Part shown: positions 7,352 to 15,011 of the stretch, piece after piece
How positions within the stretch are numbered: position 1 is the first letter of the stretch
Layout of the letters: each line of letters starts with the position of its first letter
Source: Thermoanaerobacterales bacterium 50_218
GTDB lineage: Bacteria; Bacillota; DSM-12270; Thermacetogeniales; Thermacetogeniaceae
Length of the DNA stretch: 32,533 nt
Direction of reading: 5' to 3'
Assembly (NCBI GenBank): GCA_001508855.1
Contig: LGFL01000013.1
Coordinates: 1 to 32,533 of the forward strand
The notes under the pieces: model-generated
Databases searched by the model: none
Seen by the model: only the letters and a program-made list of their open reading frames with translations
What the model was told of the DNA's origin: nothing
Program-made: the position numbers and the translations under genes

Positions 7352-8821
7352 TTACCTTCCAGGCAGCAGATCATCGGGATCGATGCCACAGAGGCGGCGA
7401 GCAAGAGCTTTTTTGGCCTCCAGGTTGGCCAACCTCTGGATCATAATGCGCTGCGCCTGCGGAGAACCAGCCCCATGCAATGATTCCGTCAGATATCCCA
7501 CTGCTACAGCGCCGAGGGTCATTGCTTCAATGAGGCGCAGCATACGCTGCCTGTGTTCAGTCGGATACTTCGCATCCCCCTGCATTAGTTTTTTGCACCA
7601 CTCGCCAATCTCGGGTGAATTGAAGTCAGCATCAGAAGGCATGGTAACCAACAGACCACCAGCAATATCCTGAGCCAATCTAGCAATCTCATAGGGGAAT
7701 CTGGTAACATTCTGCTTGCAGACATTGGCCAGCATAATGTCGATCAGGTAGTTGCCAGCCGCAGTTTTCCTTCCTTCTGCAGAACAAGCAATACCACAGG
7801 AGTACAGAGTTTCGTTCAAATGAATCATCTCGGTCAGTTTATCCCTGACGTGGGAAGCTTTTGCTACTCCGTTGTATTCGGCAATAGCTGCAGTAGCCCC
7901 AATCAAAACATCACCATTTCCTACCTTGCACCCACCGTAGGACTGCCTGTGGTAACCTGCAAACCGCTCAACCAACATACCAGCAAACTCAGTTTCTCCG
8001 CACATAAAAACACGGTCCCAGGGCACGAAAGTATTGTTAAAAATCACAATGGCTTCCTGACCACCGTAGTTGATATTCCCAACATCCACCTTGCTGTCTT
8101 CTAACTTGCGGGTATCGCAGGACTGGCGCCCGTAGATATAAATAAGACTAGGATCATCAGCTGGAACTGCAAAGCACACCGCGTAGTCCTTGTCCTCGGG
8201 CTTCATCGAAATGGTAGGCATCACTAGGATCTCATGCGAGTTGAGTATGCCTGTCTGGTGCATTTTGGCACCACGAACAACGATGCCATCTTCTCTTTTC
8301 TCAACTACCCGTACGTACAAATCAGGATCAGCCTGGGCAGAAGGGCCGAGCGCTCGATTACCTTTAGGGTCTGTCATCGCTCCATCAACTGTCCAGTCTT
8401 TCTCTTCCCACTCCAGCACATATTTTTTAAACCTTTCGTGGTAGTTGGTCCCATACTTCTTGTCGATTTCGTAGGTTGTGCTCCAAACCGCATTCAGTGC
8501 ATCAAGACCCACACAGCGCTGAAAGCATGCCCCGGTCATCTGTCCAACCAAACGCAGCATTTTGACCTTCTTGATCAGATCTTCTGTGCTTTGGTGTAAG
8601 TGGGTAAAACGATTAATTTTGCGTCCCGTCAAAGCAGAAGTTGCAGTCATTATATCTTCGTACTCGGGAAGTTCTGCCAGTTTGTAGGTCATAGCACAGC
8701 AGTTGATTGATGGACGGATCATCGGGTGGTCTACGGGGTTTTCCACTTTTTCCCCCATCAGGTAGATATTGCGGGGTCTCAATTCACGCAGACTTTGGAT
8801 ATACTCTTCTGCTGTCATCAT
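7352..8821 (-). CDS. abfD: 4-hydroxybutyryl-CoA dehydratase / vinylacetyl-CoA delta-isomerase
   Basis: This 489-residue flavin and [4Fe-4S] enzyme dehydrates 4-hydroxybutyryl-CoA to crotonyl-CoA by a ketyl-radical mechanism and also isomerises vinylacetyl-CoA. The cluster ligands known from the Clostridium aminobutyricum enzyme can be read: C99 and C103 in GACFQRC, and H291 and C298 in GYHRQSYGGC, with the same His-x6-Cys spacing. The substrate and flavin-site region AKMHQTGILNSHEILVMPT is conserved. Two consecutive ATGs (8821 and 8818) follow GGAGG. It is the first gene of the operon, about 57 bases from a sigma-54 promoter. Related 4-hydroxyphenylacetate hydroxylases lack these ligands, so the assignment is firm. 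Confidence 0.95.
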   Translation of the reverse strand: MMTAEEYIQSLRELRPRNIYLMGEKVENPVDHPMIRPSINCCAMTYKLAELPEYEDIMTATSALTGRKINRFTHLHQSTEDLIKKVKMLRLVGQMTGACFQRCVGLDALNAVWSTTYEIDKKYGTNYHERFKKYVLEWEEKDWTVDGAMTDPKGNRALGPSAQADPDLYVRVVEKREDGIVVRGAKMHQTGILNSHEILVMPTISMKPEDKDYAVCFAVPADDPSLIYIYGRQSCDTRKLEDSKVDVGNINYGGQEAIVIFNNTFVPWDRVFMCGETEFAGMLVERFAGYHRQSYGGCKVGNGDVLIGATAAIAEYNGVAKASHVRDKLTEMIHLNETLYSCGIACSAEGRKTAAGNYLIDIMLANVCKQNVTRFPYEIARLAQDIAGGLLVTMPSDADFNSPEIGEWCKKLMQGDAKYPTEHRQRMLRLIEAMTLGAVAVGYLTESLHGAGSPQAQRIMIQRLANLEAKKALARRLCGIDPDDLLPGR

Positions 8822-8877
8822 TTGAACATCGCCTCCACAGACATCTCTTGGTTAAACTTTTCACTTGTTTTCTTCTA

Positions 8878-8892
8878 GCAACTTCCGTGCCA
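8878..8892 (-). promoter_or_regulatory. Sigma-54 promoter of the 4-hydroxybutyrate operon
   Basis: The minus-strand sequence TGGCACGGAAGTTGC matches the sigma-54 consensus TGGCACG-N4-TTGC without mismatch, with the obligatory GG and GC exactly ten bases apart. The expected transcription start is near 8866, leaving a leader of about 45 bases before the abfD ATG. A sigma-54 activator gene is divergently encoded, which supports a true promoter. Confidence 0.9.
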
Positions 8893-9038
8893 TTTCTAAA
8901 TCTCAAGAAATGCTGCTATCACTTCTCCGGCTTTTCAATTTTGCCTGTTATTTCGGAGTTTTCTGGCTCAAAAATTTTCTGTGTTTGGCATGAAGATTGG
9001 GCAAACGTATCAAAGGCAAATGCACTTGGGCATTACTG

Positions 9039-9052
9039 ATGCATTTCTGCAT
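9039..9052. promoter_or_regulatory. Palindrome ATGCA-N4-TGCAT, upstream copy A
   Basis: The sequence ATGCATTTCTGCAT is a perfect dyad with a 4-base spacer, about 160 bases upstream of the sigma-54 -12 element. It is a candidate upstream activator site for the Fis-type domain of the divergently encoded regulator. No binding evidence exists beyond position, symmetry and duplication. Confidence 0.55.
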
Positions 9053-9131
9053 GCAGAGCTGGCCCATTGTCACCAGCTACATGTGCAAGTTTTCGCTAAT
9101 ACACCCTGGCAAATGCGCAAATGCATCGTTA

Positions 9132-9145
9132 ATGCATTCCTGCAT
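9132..9145. promoter_or_regulatory. Palindrome ATGCA-N4-TGCAT, upstream copy B
   Basis: The sequence ATGCATTCCTGCAT repeats the dyad of copy A exactly 93 bases away, with only one spacer base changed. A further ATGCAT lies at 9121-9126. Conservation of both arms while flanking bases diverge is what a protein-binding site would show. Confidence 0.55.
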
Positions 9146-9173
9146 ACCAGGTTGGACCATTGGCGCCAGCTAC

Positions 9174-9533
9174 TGACTGCCTTTGCAACCGTTAGAATTA
9201 ATACCAAAGTGTTTCTTAGTCAATAGGAAACAGGGAGCATATCTCTGCCCCTCACTAGGCCTTCAAAAGAGGAGACTGGCATGGTATTTGAAAAAGTACA
9301 AAACGGGAAGCAATAAGAAATGGGGGAATTTCAGCAAGGAAAAAAGGTAATAGTTTGAGGCTGAGTAGCAGAAAACAAAAGAGGGAATCATTTTTTATAC
9401 CAAGCGAGGAAAGGAAGTTGAAGGCGATCCTAACGAAAATAAAGGATTTCCTCATCATTACAGAGAAGGTTATAAGTGTAGTTTCCCGGGGGCCACACTT
9501 GCACTAAAAATCGAGAACAAGGAGCTGAAAAAG
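9174..9533. other. Leader region of the activator gene, no gene seen
   Basis: This A- and purine-rich stretch separates the tandem repeats from the activator start. A half-match to a plus-strand sigma-54 promoter (TGGCATG-GTAT-TTGA, 9277-9291) has GA in place of the essential GC. No convincing sigma-A promoter was found. An open frame on the minus strand (9255-9458) encodes a low-complexity hydrophobic peptide without a ribosome site and is not called. Confidence 0.4.
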
Positions 9534-11648
9534 ATGCGGGTCAGAGACGTGATGACAAAGAACAACGTATACGCCTCTATTCACGATACCCTCGACAAGG
9601 TAGCGAAAATTTTTCATGACCACCAAGTTGATTGTGTGCCGGTTTTAGATGATGAAGGAAAACTGCAGGGAGTTATAGACAAAAACCACTTCATAAAGGC
9701 AATAACCACCTGTAGACATCTTTCCACCCCTATCTCCGATGTTATGGCCAGGAATATGCCTGCCGTAACCCCAGATGACGATCTGACACAAGTGAGTAAA
9801 ATCAAATTCGAATCTGAATGCATCCCAGTTCTTGAGAAGGGAAAAGTTGTCGGTATTCTCAAAAGAACAGACCTTATAAACGCCATCAGTAAAAATAAAA
9901 ACGGACAATATACGAGGGCTCTGCTAGATTCTCTCCTCAACCCAATCATAGCTATCGATACTGAAGAAATTGTCAGAGCATGCAATATGGCTGCTGCGCG
10001 CTTATTTGGAAAGGAACCATGCGAAATTATAGGCATGCCGCTAAAATCCATACTAAAAGAATCCGGGCTACCCAACGTTTTATCAGCCGGCAGACCAGAA
10101 CCAGGTCAGAAGATTACGATCGGCAATCGAACCTTCGTTTCGAACAGGACTCCCATTTATGTCGACGGCAAAATCGTTGGTGCGGTGGCTGTGTTGCAGG
10201 ACATATCAGAACTTGAGGCCATATCGAAGGAACTATCCTATACAAAGGAACTCTCCAGAGAGCTGGATGCTATTATCGAGTCTTCTTTTGATGGCATTTT
10301 TGTTACTGATGGTTCGGGAAAGGTTTTGAAAGTCAACCAAGCCTACGAAAGGATCACCGGGATCAAAAAGGAAGAGGTTCTGGGAAGAACTATGCAGGAA
10401 TTAGTGGAACAGGGGTTTTACGACAGATCAGTTACTCTAGAGGTGCTCAAAACTGGTAAAGCGCAAACCATAGTTCAAGAAGTCAAAACCGGGAAAACTA
10501 TTCTAGTTACAGGAAACCCAATTTATGACACAAACGGAAACATATTTCGGGTGGTCACCAATGTCCGCGATATTACAGAACTTAATCGGCTACAGCAGGA
10601 AGTCAAAAGAATGCAGGAATTACAACAACATTACGAAGAAGTGATCAACAAACTTCGTTTGCAAGTAGCACATGGTGAAACCGTAGTAGTAAAATCTAAA
10701 AAAATGAACGAAGTTATGGAACTGGCTGCTCGCCTGGCGCAGGTAGACTCGACCGTCCTCATTTATGGAGAATCCGGGGTGGGCAAGGAACTAATCGCTA
10801 ATTTTATTCATGAAAACAGTCCGCGGAAAAAAGCTCCCTTCATAAAAATTAACTGTGCGGCCATTCCGGAAAACTTGCTGGAATCGGAATTGTTCGGCTA
10901 CGAAGAAGGGGCCTTCACAGGGGCCAGAAAAGGAGGAAAAATAGGGGTCTTTGAAATTGCCAACAAAGGCACGCTTTTCCTGGACGAAATTGGTGAACTT
11001 CCCCTGAGCTTACAAGCGAAGCTCCTCCGGGTTCTCCAGGAAAAAGAAATTACGAAGGTAGGAGGAGTAAAACCCATAAAGATCGATGTAAGAATAATCG
11101 CGGCCACCAACCGCAATCTCCACGAGATGGTCGAACAAAACCAGTTTCGAAGAGATCTTTTTTACCGCCTCAACGTGCTCTCGATTTATGTTCCGCCGCT
11201 GCGGGAAAGGCGAGAAGATATTCCCCCATTAGCGTTCCACTTCCTTGAAAAAGTAAACAAGGAATACGGGTTTAATAAGAGACTCGACCCTCAAGTTATC
11301 AAGCTTTTAGTACAATACGACTGGCCCGGTAATGTAAGAGAACTTTCCAATGCAATTGAACGATTAGTTGTAATGTCATCGGGCGAGGTTATCACGTATG
11401 AAGACGCGAAAACCTATCTATTCAACTGGAAGGCAAATAATGGCAGAGAATTAGAACATTATAGATGGCAACCTCTGAAAAAAGCTGTTGAGGAATTCGA
11501 AAAAAGTTTACTTACTCAAGCATTCGAAACATTTAAGACCACGTACAAAGTTGCAGAAGTGCTTGGAGTCAACCAGTCTACTATTGTTCGGAAGGCAATG
11601 CGCTACGGAATACCAATAGGAAAACAAACCAGTAGGAAAACGAAATAG
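9534..11648 (+). CDS. Sigma-54-dependent transcriptional activator (CBS-CBS-PAS-PAS-AAA+-Fis)
   Basis: This 704-residue regulator belongs to the NtrC/RocR-type enhancer-binding proteins. Domains in order: a CBS pair (about 1-118), PAS (about 125-225), PAS (about 240-350), a coiled-coil linker (350-385), an AAA+ module (388-620) and a Fis-type helix-turn-helix (about 660-697). Walker A GESGVGKE (412-419), the sigma-54 contact motif GAFTGA (459-464), Walker B GTLFLDE (479-485) and arginine-finger region RRDLFYR (539-545) are all intact, so it should remodel sigma-54 polymerase. The start ATG follows AAGGAG at spacing 9. It is divergent from abfD, whose promoter is sigma-54 type, so activation of the 4-hydroxybutyrate operon is likely. 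CBS pairs often bind adenine nucleotides and PAS domains bind small ligands; the inducer is unknown. Confidence 0.93.
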   Translation: MRVRDVMTKNNVYASIHDTLDKVAKIFHDHQVDCVPVLDDEGKLQGVIDKNHFIKAITTCRHLSTPISDVMARNMPAVTPDDDLTQVSKIKFESECIPVLEKGKVVGILKRTDLINAISKNKNGQYTRALLDSLLNPIIAIDTEEIVRACNMAAARLFGKEPCEIIGMPLKSILKESGLPNVLSAGRPEPGQKITIGNRTFVSNRTPIYVDGKIVGAVAVLQDISELEAISKELSYTKELSRELDAIIESSFDGIFVTDGSGKVLKVNQAYERITGIKKEEVLGRTMQELVEQGFYDRSVTLEVLKTGKAQTIVQEVKTGKTILVTGNPIYDTNGNIFRVVTNVRDITELNRLQQEVKRMQELQQHYEEVINKLRLQVAHGETVVVKSKKMNEVMELAARLAQVDSTVLIYGESGVGKELIANFIHENSPRKKAPFIKINCAAIPENLLESELFGYEEGAFTGARKGGKIGVFEIANKGTLFLDEIGELPLSLQAKLLRVLQEKEITKVGGVKPIKIDVRIIAATNRNLHEMVEQNQFRRDLFYRLNVLSIYVPPLRERREDIPPLAFHFLEKVNKEYGFNKRLDPQVIKLLVQYDWPGNVRELSNAIERLVVMSSGEVITYEDAKTYLFNWKANNGRELEHYRWQPLKKAVEEFEKSLLTQAFETFKTTYKVAEVLGVNQSTIVRKAMRYGIPIGKQTSRKTK

Positions 11649-11748
11649 TTAAAAGGTTCCTTTTATATTCAACTTTGACAGTCTTCCCTCAGAAATCGCA
11701 CCTGCGATCCCTGAAACCATATTTCTAGAATGAAAGGAGGTGTTTGGA

Positions 11749-12489
11749 TTGCGCAAGTTGCCCCGAGCCGGCTTTATCCTCCTGCTCGCCATTCTGTTTG
11801 TGGGAGGCATATTAGCAGGAGGAATCCTGATGGGCGCTCCAGAAACGGCAGTAGCTGAAAGCGAGCAGCAGCAGATCGTCGTCACAGGTACAGGGCAGGT
11901 AAATGTGCAGCCTGACCAGGCGGTGGTAACCCTGGGTGTTCTCAGTATTGCCGAAACAGCAAAAGATGCCCAAAAGCAGAACGCCGTCGTTGTCAACAAA
12001 GTCATCAACGCCCTCTTGAAAGCAGGAGTCCCTGAGAAAAAGATCGAAACCAGAAATTATTCCATCTGGCCGGAATACAACTACCCGAAGCCTGAAGAGA
12101 AAAGGGCGCCGACGATCATTGCCTACCGAGTGAACAACACGATTGTGGTAACCCTCGATGATCCCGAAAAAACAGGTGAAATCATCGATGCCGCAGTCTC
12201 CGCAGGTGCCAACAAAGTGGAGAGTATCTCCTTCACCAAAAAAGACCTCCAAAGCGCCCAGCAGGAAGCCCTGAAACAAGCCTGCAGAAACGCCCGGATG
12301 AAGGCAGAAGCCATTGCTGAAGGGCTGGGAGTAACAATTACCGGTATTGCCTCGGTGCGGGAAGGCGGAAACAGTGTAATCACTTCCCAAGAGAAATCCT
12401 TTCTCGCAGGAAGCGGTGCTCCAACTCCGATCCAGCCAGGTGAACTCCAAGTAAGCGCCAGTGTCACCGTTGCCTTCAACATCAAGTAA
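11749..12489 (+). CDS. Secreted SIMPL-domain (DUF541) protein
   Basis: This 246-residue protein has an N-terminal signal or anchor (RKLPRAGFILLLAILFVGGI, continuing hydrophobic to about residue 30) and a SIMPL/DUF541 domain. The family hallmark VVTGTGQVNVQPDQAVVTLGV is near residue 45, and the C-terminal LQVSASVTVAFNIK strand closes the domain. The start is TTG (11749-11751), 8 bases after AAAGGAGG. A GTG three codons earlier overlaps the ribosome site. DUF541 proteins are periplasmic or extracellular, oligomeric and of poorly known function, with links to oxidative or membrane stress. It lies 100 bases after the activator gene; that gap holds a small palindrome (ATCGCA-CC-TGCGAT, 11695-11708). 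A strong terminator follows. Confidence 0.85.
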   Translation: MRKLPRAGFILLLAILFVGGILAGGILMGAPETAVAESEQQQIVVTGTGQVNVQPDQAVVTLGVLSIAETAKDAQKQNAVVVNKVINALLKAGVPEKKIETRNYSIWPEYNYPKPEEKRAPTIIAYRVNNTIVVTLDDPEKTGEIIDAAVSAGANKVESISFTKKDLQSAQQEALKQACRNARMKAEAIAEGLGVTITGIASVREGGNSVITSQEKSFLAGSGAPTPIQPGELQVSASVTVAFNIK

Positions 12490-12569
12490 CTCTCCGTCTA
12501 CTGCCAGATTTGGCTCCCTTAAAACCACGATTACCTGAACCTGAGAATTGACTCGGTCGTTTCCTAACC

Positions 12570-12606
12570 GCTAGCCATTCTTTAGTGGCTAGCTGTTCTT
12601 TTTTAT
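12570..12606 (+). terminator. Intrinsic terminator after the SIMPL gene
   Basis: A perfect 8-bp stem, GCTAGCCA (12570-12577) with TGGCTAGC (12586-12593), encloses an 8-base loop and is followed by TGTTCTTTTTTA. It ends the plus-strand transcription unit just before the convergent MFS gene, whose stop codon lies inside the T-tract. Confidence 0.9.
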
Positions 12607-13874
12607 CTTCCTGGAGACCTTCGGGAAAGGAAAAGGGCGATCAGGAGGAGGCACAAAAAGAGGACAGAGCCGCTGGCAAAGAAAGGAGATGCTGGGTGAA
12701 GGTGTTCGTAGAGAAGACCACCTAGCGGAGAGCCGACGATAAAGCCCAGGCTCTGCATGGTGCTGATCCCGGCAAAAGCCGCTCCCACACGCTGGGGAGA
12801 TACAACCACACTGGTGAGGGCAAACCAGGCCGGTGTTCCGGCAACATAAGCGAGAGCAAGGAGAGCGACAACAACAGCCAGTTCCCAGAGTTCGCCGAGA
12901 AAAGGAACCACAACCAAGGCCGCGCCTCCCAGCAGATAGGCCAACTGAATCACCTGAACCTTCCCAATCCTGTCAGTGAGATGCCCGACAGGAAGGGCAA
13001 AAATTGCCACGAGCACCGCGGGGATCAGGAGAGCTGTGCCGATCTCCCCCTGGTGGAACCCCAATTGGCGGTTCACATAAAGGATAAACGTGCTGGAAAG
13101 AAGACCGAGCCCAAACTGCTGGAAAAGGGAAATAAAAAGCATCACCCAATAGGAACCTGAAAAACCTTCAAAAAAACAGGAAAAACGCTTCCCCACCTCC
13201 GCCCTACCGGTCTCAAAAAGCTCTGGCCTCAGGGCTTTCTTCAGTTCGTTCTCGGGAAAACTTGCTGTGGCAAAGAAAACCACACCGAACACAACTGCGG
13301 CAAGGAGGAGGAAAAAAGCCACCTCAAAAGCCATGACACTGGACCGAGCAAAGTGATTGACATAAGCACCAAAAGCAGGGCCAAGGCCCAGGGCAACGAG
13401 ATAGCTCATATTCAAAACCGTGAGGGCGGTTGCCCTTTCTTCGTGCTTCACCTGTTCAGCTATCAGTGCCGAGAGCATCGGCCAGAAGGCAGCCACACCA
13501 AGCCCGTTGAGGACTTCCAGCAAAACAAAAAACACCGGAGAACGGGCGTAGATAAACCCCAGGGGCACAAAGCTGGTGAGCAACAACCCCAGGAGAATCA
13601 CCGGTTGCTTTCCCCAGTGGTCGCTTAACACCCCAAAAGGTGTCTTGGCAATGATTTCAGCAGTGGCGTAAACCGAAAAAAGAAAGCCAATTACTCCAGC
13701 GTGAAAGCCGATCTCGTTTTTCAAGTATAGGGGGAGGGTCGGGATGATCACTGCCAGGGCAATGGTGCTCAGAAAAGAAAGAAAAGCTATCCCCAAAAGA
13801 AAAGGGTAGCTCTGGAAGATCCGGAAATAGCCTCCTAATGGCTTCCTGATTCCATCTCCTGCCATCTTCCTCAC
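12603..13874 (-). CDS. Major facilitator superfamily transporter
   Basis: This 423-residue protein has 12 predicted membrane helices. The MFS signature between helices 2 and 3 (GVLSDHWGKQP) is repeated in the second half (GHLTDRIGKVQ). The overall pattern resembles drug or metabolite efflux permeases of the DHA1/YfcJ type, but no substrate can be assigned. The GTG at 13874 lies 6 bases after the preceding gene's stop, suggesting coupling. An ATG at 13865 is an alternative start, and neither has a strong ribosome site. It is co-oriented with the PRK06851-like gene upstream and probably shares its transcript. Confidence 0.85.
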   Translation of the reverse strand: MRKMAGDGIRKPLGGYFRIFQSYPFLLGIAFLSFLSTIALAVIIPTLPLYLKNEIGFHAGVIGFLFSVYATAEIIAKTPFGVLSDHWGKQPVILLGLLLTSFVPLGFIYARSPVFFVLLEVLNGLGVAAFWPMLSALIAEQVKHEERATALTVLNMSYLVALGLGPAFGAYVNHFARSSVMAFEVAFFLLLAAVVFGVVFFATASFPENELKKALRPELFETGRAEVGKRFSCFFEGFSGSYWVMLFISLFQQFGLGLLSSTFILYVNRQLGFHQGEIGTALLIPAVLVAIFALPVGHLTDRIGKVQVIQLAYLLGGAALVVVPFLGELWELAVVVALLALAYVAGTPAWFALTSVVVSPQRVGAAFAGISTMQSLGFIVGSPLGGLLYEHLHPASPFFASGSVLFLCLLLIALFLSRRSPGR

Positions 13875-13880
13875 CGATCA

Positions 13881-14915
13881 CTACAATAAATCGTTTGCAT
13901 CTGCATCCTGCAGGATTCTGGAGATAAAGTTGTTGACTTCTTTTCCCAAAAAATCGTTCTCCAGGGAAAAACCCTGAAAACCTGACTGCTGAAGCTGAAG
14001 CATTTTCTGGGCCGCCTCAGATAGCAAGCCTCTCACCTTCTCCGGCTCCTTTGGCTTGATTCTTTCTCCATCCGGGTCTGAGGTTGACTTGAAAGCACCC
14101 GAAGTTTCCCAGATGACATCACTGGGGAGCACCTCGACGCCAACCCCAGAAGTGGTGTCGATGAAGGCGATCCTCTCTTCAGGCAAGATGACTACAACCG
14201 GATCCTCAGGGTTGAGGTAAGAGTAGTAAGCCTCAACCTGATAATGACGACTTAAGGCCTCCAGGAGAACCTGGTGCAACAGGAAACAGCCGCTTCCAGG
14301 AACCCCCCGGATCAGGTACCTCCGGCAGCAGCCCCTGCTAAGATTGGAGATGAAGCCAACATCACCCTCAGGAGAAAGGGAAACCGCAAAGTAACGACGC
14401 AGTCTTCGAGGTTTTCGCAAAAACTCCCCAGCCCAGGCAGAAACCTTCCCTGCCAGAAAATGCTGATCGATCAGCTTCCCCTGGTGGAAACAAAAATCCT
14501 TCCACATCGCTGTCGCTTCGTGCAATACTTCCACAACATCTTCGATGAGAGCCTCATCTAGCGGTTCACCTGGCAGAGAAACTGCTGGAAGAAACACTTC
14601 CTCAACAATCTCGATCCCTGGAAACCCCTCGAGATTCTCCAAAGAAAAGACCTCACCGTCAAAGACACCAATGCCTTTCTCCCGAAGCACCAAACCCTCG
14701 AGAGAAATGTGGTCAAAAGGGCTGTGGAAAAACTCCACATCCTGATAACCGCGGTCACATAACCCCAATCCCACCAACCGCAGGAATAAACTCCTTCCTA
14801 GAGAAGTCGCCCCCTGCAGCAGAAAAACTTTCACCAGATCCTGTAGCAGATCATCCAAATAGGACAAAATACCCTCACCTGTGAGCACCCTGACGAAAGT
14901 ATGCTTGCCAGCCAA
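13881..14915 (-). CDS. PRK06851-type NTPase-fold protein with degenerate P-loops
   Basis: This 344-residue protein resembles the Firmicute PRK06851 family, which has two tandem P-loop NTPase domains. Here neither Walker A is canonical: the first reads GATSLGRS (residues 35-42, Lys to Arg) and the second GVPGSGCF (residues 204-211, Lys to Cys and Ser/Thr to Phe). The family's downstream pattern is still visible (VVILPEERIAFIDTTSG). The start TTG (14913-14915) is chosen because GGGAGG lies 7 bases upstream. A longer frame adds a 23-residue Cys-rich leader that looks like translated ribosome site and promoter. Function is unknown, and nucleotide hydrolysis is doubtful. It precedes the MFS gene by 6 bases. 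Confidence 0.7.
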   Translation of the reverse strand: MAGKHTFVRVLTGEGILSYLDDLLQDLVKVFLLQGATSLGRSLFLRLVGLGLCDRGYQDVEFFHSPFDHISLEGLVLREKGIGVFDGEVFSLENLEGFPGIEIVEEVFLPAVSLPGEPLDEALIEDVVEVLHEATAMWKDFCFHQGKLIDQHFLAGKVSAWAGEFLRKPRRLRRYFAVSLSPEGDVGFISNLSRGCCRRYLIRGVPGSGCFLLHQVLLEALSRHYQVEAYYSYLNPEDPVVVILPEERIAFIDTTSGVGVEVLPSDVIWETSGAFKSTSDPDGERIKPKEPEKVRGLLSEAAQKMLQLQQSGFQGFSLENDFLGKEVNNFISRILQDADANDLL

Positions 14916-15011
14916 AAATCCACCTCCCTGGCAACAACAGCAACTATCACTGTTACCTCTACATCCTATTAAAGTGAAGAACAAAGTGTGAATCGCCAGG
15001 GAGAAAAGCCA

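Larger units (their letters stand above)
9015..9173. repeat. Tandem repeat (93-bp period) in the divergent regulatory region
   Basis: Two 66-bp copies (9015-9080 and 9108-9173) align without gaps at 48 of 66 positions. Both start with GGCAAATGC and end with CCAGCTAC. Similarity continues weakly beyond, toward shared AATAC ends near 9102 and 9204. The copies lie upstream of the sigma-54 promoter, within the 712-base gap between abfD and its presumed activator. A tandem enhancer is the most natural reading. The period is a multiple of three and a short open frame crosses it, but that frame has no ribosome site. Confidence 0.75.

Noticed and set aside
8981-9226. 81-codon open frame crossing the tandem repeats, with a 31-residue internal repeat
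   Set aside because: No ribosome site, and many substitutions between the copies change amino acids. The dyads and the position before a sigma-54 promoter favour regulatory DNA.
9255-9458. 67-codon hydrophobic open frame on minus upstream of the activator
   Set aside because: Low complexity from A-rich DNA on the other strand, with no ribosome site or family resemblance.
11812-12528. 238-codon open frame on minus across the SIMPL gene
   Set aside because: Antisense shadow; the plus frame has a signal peptide, family motifs, a ribosome site and a terminator.
14916-14984. Cys-rich leader (CCCC) on the PRK06851-like protein
   Set aside because: It is the translation of the upstream region including the ribosome site; the TTG at 14915 fits the family start.
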